Source: an uncultured Klebsiella sp.
GTDB taxonomy: Bacteria; Pseudomonadota; Gammaproteobacteria; Enterobacterales; Enterobacteriaceae
Length of the DNA: 15,423 bases
NCBI GenBank assembly: GCA_902490055.1
Contig: CABUCP010000019.1
Coordinates: 1 to 15,423 of the forward strand
Direction of reading: 5' to 3'
Shown: in pieces, positions 1 to 6,620 of the stretch
How positions within the stretch are numbered: position 1 is the first letter of the stretch
Layout of the letters: every line of letters begins with the position of its first letter
The notes under the pieces: model-generated
The model's input: the letters and a program-made list of their open reading frames with translations, nothing else
The model's database searches: none
What the model was told of the DNA's origin: nothing
Made by a program: the position numbers and the translations under genes

Positions 1-1692
1 TCAGCCGCTGAGTTATTACTGCATCGGCTACAGGCCCTCGACGTAGCATATATCTTTATTAATTCAGGCACGGATTATCCCCCGGTTATTGAAGCGTGGG
101 CAAAAATGCGCGCCACGGGGCAAAAAGTACCTGAGCTGGTGATATGCCCCCATGAAAATGCCGCCATCGGCATGGCCCACGGCTATTATCTCGGTAGCGG
201 GAAAGTCCAGGCCGTCATGGTTCACACCAACGTCGGCCTCGCCAATGCCGCCTGCGGCGTGATAAACCTTGCCAATAGCAATATACCGGTACTGATTTTT
301 GGCGGGCGCACCCCGATTAGCGAACACTCTCACTTTGGATGCCGTAACACACCCATTGGCTATGGCCAGGAAATGCGCGATCAGGCCGCGCTAATTCGCG
401 AATCCGTAAAATGGGATTTTGAATTAAGGCTCGCCGATCAGGTCGGCGAGCACGTCGATCGGGCATGGGCGATTGCCAGTTCGCTGCCTAAGGGACCGGT
501 CTATCTGAGCTTACCCCGCGAACCGCTGTGCGAAACGTTCGCCATCGACGAAGCGGCGCTGCATGCCAGGCCGACACAGCAGCCCGTACGCTACGCGCCA
601 ACCCGTGCGGATATCATCAATGCAGCCGACGTAATAGCCGGCGCGAAGCAGCCGGTCATCTTTGCGCAGCGCGGCGCCCGTACGGCCGAGGGCTTTTCGC
701 GGCTCAACACGCTGGTGAAGGAGTGGGCCATCCCGGTGGTGGAATACTGGGGCACTGAAGTCACGCTCGGCAGCGATAACCCTATGCTGGCCGGCAGCGA
801 TGCAAACAGCTGGCTCAGCGCAGCCGATGCGATCATCGTTATCGACTCTCAGGCGCCGTGGATTATCGCAGAAGCTTGCTATAGCGCTAGCTGTAAGGTC
901 ATCCAGATCGGCCCCGATCCGCTTTTCTCTCGTTATCCCGTACGCGGCTACCCAGCAGATATTAATCTGGCTGGTGAAACAGACGATGTTTTTGAGTTAT
1001 TGCAGGAAGCGTTACAGCCGCTGCTAGCGGCAAGACAGCAGCAGGTGGCCGAACGTCAAAAGCGCGCGCTCAGCCTCATTCAGCAGGCGAAGAATAAGCG
1101 CGATGCTGTCCTCCATGCCGGCCAACAAGGGGCGATCGGTAAACCCTGGCTAAGCTACTGCCTGGGACATCTTGCCAACCAGCACCAGGGAAAAATCGTT
1201 TCCGAACTGACGACAATGCCACAGTTCGCGGGCCTGACCCAGGCGGATAGTTACTACCAGGAGGCGCTGGCCGGCGGACTTGGCGAAGCGTTACCCATCG
1301 CCTTAGGGCTGCAGCTCGCAAAACGGAATGATTTGATTATTGCCGCCGTTGGCGACGGCTCTTATCTTTTTGCCAATCCGGCGGTATGTCATCACATTGC
1401 GGAAGTCATGAAGCTGCCGATCCTGGTGGTTGTCGGCAACAATAGCGGCTGGGGAGCGGTCGCTGGCGGCACCAAAGCGCTCTATCCGGACGGCTATGCC
1501 GCCAAAATGGAAGCTATTCCGGCCACCGCGTTCTCGTCATCGCCCGATTTTTCCGCCATCGCCGCCTCCAGCCGCGCCGCCGCGTTGACGGTTTCGCTGG
1601 CGGAGGATCTTCCTGGCGTACTCGAAGAGGCGGTATCCATTATCCGCACCCGCCGACAAAGCGTGCTGGTCAACGTTGAGCTAGGACGTTAA
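1..1692 (+). CDS. Thiamine-diphosphate-dependent enzyme (IlvB/acetolactate synthase-like), 5' end missing
   Basis: The frame is open from base 1, so the gene starts left of the window; the visible part is 563 residues, and a first ATG at 106 would delete conserved sequence. By analogy with the family only about 5-20 residues are missing. The three-domain ThDP fold is visible: an N-terminal pyrimidine-binding domain with a SGTDYPP turn and the motif HENAAIGMAHG, whose Glu (codon at 154-156) is the expected cofactor-activating glutamate; a central domain with IGPDPLFSRYP; and a C-terminal pyrophosphate-binding domain with GDGS (from 1351) followed 26 residues later by NN, the usual metal/ThDP motif. 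Such enzymes cleave or form C-C bonds next to a keto group. The substrate cannot be read from the sequence; it diverges from true acetohydroxyacid synthase and no small subunit is seen. The product is probably cytoplasmic. Superfamily is certain, specific reaction unknown. Confidence 0.9.
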   Translation, partial: SAAELLLHRLQALDVAYIFINSGTDYPPVIEAWAKMRATGQKVPELVICPHENAAIGMAHGYYLGSGKVQAVMVHTNVGLANAACGVINLANSNIPVLIFGGRTPISEHSHFGCRNTPIGYGQEMRDQAALIRESVKWDFELRLADQVGEHVDRAWAIASSLPKGPVYLSLPREPLCETFAIDEAALHARPTQQPVRYAPTRADIINAADVIAGAKQPVIFAQRGARTAEGFSRLNTLVKEWAIPVVEYWGTEVTLGSDNPMLAGSDANSWLSAADAIIVIDSQAPWIIAEACYSASCKVIQIGPDPLFSRYPVRGYPADINLAGETDDVFELLQEALQPLLAARQQQVAERQKRALSLIQQAKNKRDAVLHAGQQGAIGKPWLSYCLGHLANQHQGKIVSELTTMPQFAGLTQADSYYQEALAGGLGEALPIALGLQLAKRNDLIIAAVGDGSYLFANPAVCHHIAEVMKLPILVVVGNNSGWGAVAGGTKALYPDGYAAKMEAIPATAFSSSPDFSAIAASSRAAALTVSLAEDLPGVLEEAVSIIRTRRQSVLVNVELGR

Positions 1693-1720
1693 TCGCTGGA
1701 ATCTTCCTTCACCAGCCGTT

Positions 1721-2014
1721 TTAAACCTGCTTCCCGGCATTATCCACATGCCCCAGCGCTTTTTCCGGGAAGCAGACATCACGCACGCGCCGTTTCAGTT
1801 CGGCCGCATCCGGAAAACCGCCGTCCTGCTTACGCTCCCAGATTTGTACCCCGTCAACGGTTACCACAAAAATGCCGCCGGTGCCGGGCGCCAGCGTCAC
1901 CGAGGCGATATCGGTACTAAAGGTATGCAGGAGTTCCTGGGCCATCCAGCTGGCGCGCAACATCCAGTTGCATTGGGAACAGTAGGTTATGGTAATCGCC
2001 GCTTTATGAGTCAT
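1721..2014 (-). CDS. SelT/SelW/SelH (Rdx) family thioredoxin-fold protein
   Basis: This 97-residue protein has the layout of bacterial Rdx-family proteins related to selenoprotein W. A first beta strand (AAITITYC) leads into the redox motif C12-S-Q-C15, then a helix, a strand pair around GTGGIFVVTVDGVQIWERK, and a C-terminal helix ending in the FPE..LGHVD segment typical of the family. Cysteine occupies both motif positions, so no selenocysteine is needed. Family members are thought to act in thiol redox chemistry, but a physiological partner is not established. No signal peptide is seen, so the protein is probably cytoplasmic. It converges on the thiamine-diphosphate enzyme gene with a 28-bp gap and diverges from the heme operon. 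The ribosome binding site before its ATG is weak (GAGAGC about 9 nt upstream). An AATATA (TATATT on this strand) at 2056-2061 could be a -10 element at the edge of the ERIC repeat. Confidence 0.85.
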   Translation of the reverse strand: MTHKAAITITYCSQCNWMLRASWMAQELLHTFSTDIASVTLAPGTGGIFVVTVDGVQIWERKQDGGFPDAAELKRRVRDVCFPEKALGHVDNAGKQV

Positions 2015-2057
2015 GTTGTGTTGCTCTCGTCCGAAGGAATGTAAACAAAATGCAGAA

Positions 2058-2183
2058 TATACCCGTCATACTTCAAGTTGCATGTGCGTTGGCTTCCTCG
2101 CTCACCCCAGTCACTTACTTGAGTAAGCTCCTGGGGATTCTCTGCGTCGCCGCCTGCCTACAACTCGAACTATTTAGGGTATA
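2058..2183. repeat. ERIC (enterobacterial repetitive intergenic consensus) element
   Basis: A 126-bp imperfect palindrome is bounded by TATACCC at 2058 and its complement GGGTATA ending at 2183. Its core contains the exact complement of the classical ERIC2 primer sequence (CGCTCACCCCAGTCACTTAC and two more bases, 2099-2120) followed by GTAAGCTCCTGGGGATTC, the ERIC1 side. The usual full-length element is about 127 bp, so this copy is essentially complete. ERIC elements are non-autonomous, form long RNA hairpins when transcribed, and sit in intergenic DNA of Enterobacterales. This one lies between the divergent Rdx gene and the heme receptor promoter. Confidence 0.95.
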
Positions 2184-2196
2184 GGTAATAATTTTG

Positions 2197-2225
2197 TTGC
2201 AAACGATAATGCCTATCATTAACAT
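2197..2225 (+). promoter_or_regulatory. Putative sigma-70 promoter of the heme operon
   Basis: TTGCAA at 2197-2202 (4 of 6 to TTGACA) and TAACAT at 2220-2225 (4 of 6 to TATAAT) are separated by 17 bp. The spacer and the -10 element coincide with the Fur box at 2205-2223, the expected arrangement for iron repression. The element begins 14 bp after the ERIC repeat. This is pattern matching; the start site is not determined. Confidence 0.5.
2205..2223. promoter_or_regulatory. Fur box
   Basis: The 19-mer GATAATGCCTATCATTAAC matches the Fur consensus GATAATGATAATCATTATC at 15 of 19 positions, with an intact first hexamer and 5 of 6 in the inverted third hexamer. It overlaps the putative promoter of a heme-uptake operon, a class of genes repressed by Fe-Fur in enterobacteria. 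No other site in the window matches this well. Confidence 0.75.
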
Positions 2226-2337
2226 TCGCAATTAACAAATAAGGAGTACCACTGTCCGCCAGGGAAATAACGGACCAACCTGCACTCTGGAAGTAACGCG
2301 TGAGCCGATACTAATAATTATCAAGGCGTGGCTACAA
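2226..2337 (+). other. Heme operon 5' leader with hairpin and orphan Shine-Dalgarno sequence
   Basis: This stretch of about 110 nt precedes the receptor ATG and encodes no recognisable HemP/HmuP-type small protein. It holds a strong Shine-Dalgarno-like AAGGAG at 2241-2246 with no ATG, GTG or TTG at a useful distance. A CTG at 2252-2254 would open a 14-codon frame ending at a TAA at 2294-2296. A small stem (GTCCG 2254-2258 with CGGAC 2271-2275) overlaps that frame. The receptor's own Shine-Dalgarno is probably AAGG at 2323-2326, 11 nt before the ATG. Confidence 0.4.
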
Positions 2338-4701
2338 ATGTACAAATCGACTCAATCAGCAGCATGGTGTAAGAAAAGCCTGCTGGTGACTTCTTTGCTC
2401 GCAGCAATCGCGCAGAATGCCGCCATCGCGGCCGAAACGCAATCCAACAAGACCTCCAGCGACGCCGACAGCGCGGAGCAGATGGTGGTCACCGCCCCAG
2501 CGCCGCAGCTCAAGGCCGGCAGCGAGCACGCGGTGAGCGCGCAGGAGCTGCAGGATAAAGGCGCCAAAGACTTCGGTTCCATCATGCGTTACGAGCCGCT
2601 CATCAGCGCCACCGGCGCCAGCGGCGGTTCAGGCAATGGCAAAAGCGGCTTCGACCGCGGCGGCTATACCGGCTACAACATTCGTGGTCTCGAAAGCAAT
2701 CGCGTCGGCATTGACGTTGACGGCATTGCCCAGCCAAGCGCCACCGGCCGCGGCTACGTTGGCCGTTCCGGCCTCAACACCTTTGGCATTGGCCGCGATT
2801 ATATCGACCCCTATATGTACGGCAGCGTGGATATTCAGTCCGGCGCCACCTCAACGGAAACCGCCAACAGCTCAATCGGCGGCAACGTCTCCTTCCGCCC
2901 GAAATCGGCGGATGACTATCTGCGCCCGGGCAAAACCAGCGCCTTCGGCTACCAGAGCGGCTACGACTCTTCCGACCGCAGCTGGCACAACGGCGTCACC
3001 GTCGCCGGCGGCGATGAAACGCTGCGCGGCATTTTCGTCTACAGCCGCCGCGATGGCCAGGAAACCGAAAACAACAGCGGCACCGTCGACGCTTATCCGG
3101 CGAACTGGCACTCTGACGCGTTTATGGCCTCCGGCATCTGGCAGCCAAACGATGAACACAAGTTCACCAGCACCTTCGACTACTACCACAAGACCAACCA
3201 CAGCCACTTCGACTCATGGGACTCCAGCGGCAATAGCGTGCTCGGCACCGCCAACCAAACCAACCAGACTCGGCGCTGGGGGCTGAGCCTGAAAGATGAC
3301 TGGACGCCGATGAACGACTACATCGATAGCGTCTCAACCAAGGTGTACTACCAGCATACCGAGGCTCACGACTGGACCTGGATGCCGGATAGCGTCACCC
3401 GCAAAATGCAGACGGTCAATTCCGACTACGATACCGATACCTGGGGCTTGCAGACCGCGCTGGCGAAGAGCATCGGCCGCCACGACCTGAGCGCCGGTTT
3501 TAACGCCAGCACGACGAAAACCCAGCGCCCGTTTAGCCAGTCGCCGATCCCGAGCGTCTACAGCGAGATTATGCAGCCGGAAGCGGACAGCCGCAGCTAC
3601 ACCCTCGGCGGCTATGTTCAGGATAAGATCAACTTCGATCTCGATAGCCACAACTTCGCGATTATTCCGGGCGTGCGCGTGGTGCATCAATCCACCAAGC
3701 CGGAAGATCTGTCCGATCTTAGCGCCAACAGCAGCGTTCTGACCGAATCGTCGGTGGCGAATCTGTATGGTAAAAACAGCGATACCCAGGCGCTGCCGTC
3801 ACTGACCTTCCAGTACGACATTACGCCGCGCCTGATGACCTATCTGCAATACCAGCGCGGCGCGCAGTTCCCGAACGCCAGCCAGCTGTATGGTTCGTGG
3901 AACCTGGGCTCCAGCTATGCCGGTAGCCAGCAGTATGCGCTTATCGGCAACAACGATCTGAAAACCGAGACCAGCGACAATATCGAATGGGGTATGAAGG
4001 GCGAAGTCACTGCAGGCATCACCGTACGTACCGCGCTGTTCTACAACAGCTACAAGAACTTCATCGCCTATACGCGCTATTCGCGTGCCAACAATCCGGG
4101 CCAGTTCGCCAACGTACCGTCGAACATTTACACCATTTATCAGGCGGAAAACCGCGATAAGGCCTATATCTACGGCGGCGAAATCAGCACTAAATTTAAC
4201 TTCGGCACGTGGTTTGAGCAGGTGGATGGCCTCAGCGCCACCCTCGCCTACGGCTATAGCGAAGGGAAATCGAAATCCAGCTACTACGGCGATAAATACG
4301 TCGACCTTGATAGCGTCGCGCCAATGAAAGCGATCGTCGGCGTGGCGTGGGACGATCCGGCCAGGCGTTACGGGACAGCGCTCACCGCCACCTTCGTCAA
4401 GGGGAAACAGGCCACCGCCACCAGCCGCGAGAGCTATAACAACACCGGCTCCGCCATTGCCAATTCCAGTACCGAATACATGCGCGTACCGGGCTATGGC
4501 ATGCTGGACTGGACCGCTTACTGGCAGGTGGCGAAAAACGTTCGCCTCAACGGCGGGGTATATAACATTACCGACCGTAAATACTGGGATTACCTGAGCA
4601 GCCGCAATATCGAGACCAGTACCAATCAGGATGCCAACGATAAAGCGCTGGCGGTGATGCCCGGAAGGACCTGGCAACTGGGCGTGAACATCGATTTCTG
4701 A
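2338..4701 (+). CDS. hmuR: TonB-dependent outer-membrane heme/hemoprotein receptor
   Basis: The 787-residue precursor starts with a Sec signal peptide (basic K12-K13, hydrophobic stretch, probable cleavage after AAIAA at residue 32). It then has a TonB box (QMVVTAP, 48-54), a plug domain (about 55-190 with NIRGLESNRVGIDVDG at 114-129) and a 22-strand-type barrel ending in ...VNIDF with a terminal Phe. The first gene of a heme operon with hmuSTUV, it most likely imports heme or hemoprotein-bound heme across the outer membrane. The family signatures near FRAP and NPNL are present only in divergent form: FPNASQLYG (511-519) and NNDLKTETSDNIEWG (538-552). It is longer than Yersinia HemR/HmuR and has no histidine between residues 64 and 217 or after 450, where the known axial ligands fall. 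Regulation by Fur is expected from the upstream site. Receptor class is sure; the exact ligand is inferred from context. Confidence 0.88.
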   Translation: MYKSTQSAAWCKKSLLVTSLLAAIAQNAAIAAETQSNKTSSDADSAEQMVVTAPAPQLKAGSEHAVSAQELQDKGAKDFGSIMRYEPLISATGASGGSGNGKSGFDRGGYTGYNIRGLESNRVGIDVDGIAQPSATGRGYVGRSGLNTFGIGRDYIDPYMYGSVDIQSGATSTETANSSIGGNVSFRPKSADDYLRPGKTSAFGYQSGYDSSDRSWHNGVTVAGGDETLRGIFVYSRRDGQETENNSGTVDAYPANWHSDAFMASGIWQPNDEHKFTSTFDYYHKTNHSHFDSWDSSGNSVLGTANQTNQTRRWGLSLKDDWTPMNDYIDSVSTKVYYQHTEAHDWTWMPDSVTRKMQTVNSDYDTDTWGLQTALAKSIGRHDLSAGFNASTTKTQRPFSQSPIPSVYSEIMQPEADSRSYTLGGYVQDKINFDLDSHNFAIIPGVRVVHQSTKPEDLSDLSANSSVLTESSVANLYGKNSDTQALPSLTFQYDITPRLMTYLQYQRGAQFPNASQLYGSWNLGSSYAGSQQYALIGNNDLKTETSDNIEWGMKGEVTAGITVRTALFYNSYKNFIAYTRYSRANNPGQFANVPSNIYTIYQAENRDKAYIYGGEISTKFNFGTWFEQVDGLSATLAYGYSEGKSKSSYYGDKYVDLDSVAPMKAIVGVAWDDPARRYGTALTATFVKGKQATATSRESYNNTGSAIANSSTEYMRVPGYGMLDWTAYWQVAKNVRLNGGVYNITDRKYWDYLSSRNIETSTNQDANDKALAVMPGRTWQLGVNIDF

Positions 4702-4727
4702 TCGCCCCAATAATAACAAACCTGCAC

Positions 4728-4745
4728 CCCGGCCCGCAGGCCGGG
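4728..4745 (+). promoter_or_regulatory. Intercistronic GC hairpin between receptor gene and hmuS
   Basis: CCCGGCC (4728-4734) pairs perfectly with GGCCGGG (4739-4745) across a CGCA tetraloop. No U-tract follows, so it is not a standard intrinsic terminator; a role in partial termination, mRNA processing or 3'-end protection of the receptor message is possible. A competing stem, CCTGC (4721-4725) with GCAGG (4736-4740), uses the same bases. Confidence 0.5.
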
Positions 4746-4773
4746 ATATTCATCGTAGAGAAGGATGTGAATT

Positions 4774-5805
4774 ATGCAAAACGCACACGACGATCTGTGG
4801 CAGCGCTACCAGGCCACTAAAGCCAGCTCCACCGCCAAATACGCCCGCGACATCGCTGCCGAAATGGGGATTAGCGAAGCCGAACTGACCGCCGCGCGCG
4901 TCGGCCACGATGCGGTACGTCTGAGCGACGACGTACGGGCGATTATCGCCGCCCTCGAGAGCGTCGGCGAAACCAAGTGCATCTGCCGGAACGAATACGC
5001 GGTGCACGAGCAGGTCGGCGAATTTACCCATCAGCATCTGAGCGGCCACGCCGGGCTGGTGCTCAACCCGCGGGCGCTCGACCTGCGCCTGTTCCTCAGC
5101 CAGTGGGCGAGCGTTTTTCATCTCAGTGATAACGGCCGCCAGAGCATCCAGTTTTTCGACCCACACGGCGACGCGCTGCTGAAGGTTTACGCCACCGGGC
5201 AAACCGATATGGCGGCATGGCAAACGCTGGTGGCCGAATTCAGCAAGACGGCGCCCGCGGCGCTGGCCATTCGCCCGGCTGACAGCGTGAAATACGCCGA
5301 CTCCGCCGACGGCGCGGCGCTGGAAAGCGAATGGCGCGCGATGACCGATGTGCACCAGTTCTTCGGCCTGCTGCGCAAACACAACCTTTCCCGTCAGCAG
5401 GCTTTCCGCCTGGTGAGCGACGATCTGGCCTGCCGCATCGACAGCGAGGCGCTGCCGGGGCTGCTGGAAACAGTTCGCCAGGACGGCAATGAAATTATGA
5501 TTTTTGTCGGCAACCGCGGCTGTGTGCAGATCTTCACCGGCGTGCTGGAAAAACTGGCGCCGATGCGCGGCTGGATCAACATCTTCAATAGCGCCTTTAC
5601 CCTGCATCTGCGCGAAGACAGCGTGGATGAAATTTGGGTCACCCGTAAGCCGACTTCCGATGGCCACGTCACCAGCGTCGAACTGTTTGCCAAAGACGGT
5701 ACGCAAATCGCCCAGCTGTACGGCCAGCGCAGCGAAGGCCACCCGGAGCAAGAGCAGTGGCGCGCGCAGGTAGCGCGTCTGTGCGCGGAAGGGCAGCCGG
5801 CATGA
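4774..5805 (+). CDS. hmuS: Cytoplasmic heme-binding/heme-degrading protein HmuS (HemS/ChuS family)
   Basis: The 343-residue product has the length and two tandem structural repeats of the HemS/ChuS/ShuS family and no signal peptide. His194 in TDVHQFF aligns with the axial heme ligand of the family (His196 in HemS, His193 in ChuS). Arg100 in LNPRALDLR matches the conserved arginine on the other side of the heme. Family members accept heme in the cytoplasm; ChuS can open the porphyrin ring and release iron, while others are viewed as heme carriers or detoxifiers. Both ligand residues are intact, so the protein should be functional. It starts at an ATG with a good Shine-Dalgarno (GAAGGA) 72 nt after the receptor gene and ends in a 4-bp ATGA overlap with hmuT, implying translational coupling. 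Confidence 0.93.
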   Translation: MQNAHDDLWQRYQATKASSTAKYARDIAAEMGISEAELTAARVGHDAVRLSDDVRAIIAALESVGETKCICRNEYAVHEQVGEFTHQHLSGHAGLVLNPRALDLRLFLSQWASVFHLSDNGRQSIQFFDPHGDALLKVYATGQTDMAAWQTLVAEFSKTAPAALAIRPADSVKYADSADGAALESEWRAMTDVHQFFGLLRKHNLSRQQAFRLVSDDLACRIDSEALPGLLETVRQDGNEIMIFVGNRGCVQIFTGVLEKLAPMRGWINIFNSAFTLHLREDSVDEIWVTRKPTSDGHVTSVELFAKDGTQIAQLYGQRSEGHPEQEQWRAQVARLCAEGQPA

Positions 5806-6620
5806 AACGTTGGTTAATACTGCTTGCCGCATTGCCGCTGTTCGCCAGCGCGGCCGCCGACCGGGTAATCTCCCTCGGCGGCGACGTCACCGAAATTGTC
5901 TATGCGCTGAAGGCCGGGCAGCAACTGGTGGCGAAGGACAGTACCAGCACCTGGCCCGTCGCCGCGCAGAAGCTACCGGACGTCGGCTATCTGCGGCAGT
6001 TAAACGCCGAGGGGATCCTCTCCTTACGCCCGCAGCTGGTACTGGCCAGCGCGCAGGCGCAGCCGTCGCTGGTGCTGCAGAAAGTGCAGGATAGCAAGGT
6101 GACGGTCGTCAACGTGCCGGGCGGCGATAACCTTGCCGCCATCGATAACAAAATCGCCGTTATCGCCGAAGCATTAGGCAAAACCCCGGCGGGCGACGTA
6201 CTGCGCCAGCAGATCCAGCAGCAGATAGCCGCCATTCCCACACAGCCTATCGCCAAACGGGTACTGTTTATCCTCAGCCACGGCGGGATGAATACCATGG
6301 TGGCCGGGCAGCACACCGCCGCCGATGGCGCGATTAGCGCCGCCGGGCTGCAAAACGCGATGCAGGGCTTTGACCATTATCGCGCGATGTCGCAGGAAGG
6401 GGTGGTCGCCAGCCTGGCGGATCTGGTGGTGATTTCCGCCGATGGTCTCAAGGGAATGGGCGGCGAAGCCGGGCTGTGGAAGCTGCCGGGCCTGGCGCAA
6501 ACCCCGGCTGGCCGCCATAAACAGCTGCTGGTGATCGACGATATGGCTCTGCTTGGCTTCGGCCCGCGTACGCCGCAGGCAGTCCTTGAGCTGCGGAAAA
6601 AAGCGGAGCAGCTGCCCTGA
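5802..6620 (+). CDS. hmuT: Periplasmic heme-binding protein HmuT of the heme ABC transporter
   Basis: The start is placed at the ATG overlapping the hmuS stop codon, because it gives a clean signal peptide (MKRWLILLAALPLFASA, cleavage near residue 17-19) and a 272-residue precursor. An earlier in-frame ATG at 5757 lies inside hmuS and would add 15 residues ahead of the signal. The body is a class III (cluster A-II) binding protein: RVISLGGDVTEIVYAL at the mature N-terminus, then VGYLRQLNAEGILSLRPQLV (61-80), where Tyr63 matches the heme-ligating tyrosine of HmuT, ShuT and PhuT. Yersinia HmuT can hold two stacked hemes; whether this one does is not visible. There is no lipobox, so it is a soluble periplasmic protein that delivers heme to HmuUV. 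The stop overlaps the hmuU start (TGATG). Confidence 0.93.
   Translation: MKRWLILLAALPLFASAAADRVISLGGDVTEIVYALKAGQQLVAKDSTSTWPVAAQKLPDVGYLRQLNAEGILSLRPQLVLASAQAQPSLVLQKVQDSKVTVVNVPGGDNLAAIDNKIAVIAEALGKTPAGDVLRQQIQQQIAAIPTQPIAKRVLFILSHGGMNTMVAGQHTAADGAISAAGLQNAMQGFDHYRAMSQEGVVASLADLVVISADGLKGMGGEAGLWKLPGLAQTPAGRHKQLLVIDDMALLGFGPRTPQAVLELRKKAEQLP

Noticed and set aside
1748..2044. 98-codon + strand frame opposite the Rdx gene
   Set aside because: The - strand product has a recognisable Rdx fold and CxxC; the + strand translation resembles nothing and is the shadow.
2226..2337. HemP/HmuP-type small gene before the receptor
   Set aside because: Such a gene occurs in some heme operons, but the frames here are broken by stops or lack normal start codons, and the space is too short for it.
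3799..4719. 306-residue open frame on the - strand opposite the receptor gene
   Set aside because: It is the antisense shadow of a well-supported TonB receptor, with composition typical of reverse-frame translation and no domain.
5757..5801. Upstream ATG extension of hmuT
   Set aside because: It would put 15 arginine-rich residues ahead of a normal signal peptide and start deep inside hmuS; the ATGA overlap start at 5802 fits better.
4750..5832. 360-residue open frame on the - strand opposite hmuS
   Set aside because: It lies wholly antisense to a clear HemS-family gene, its translation has no recognisable motif, and GC-rich coding DNA often leaves such frames open.
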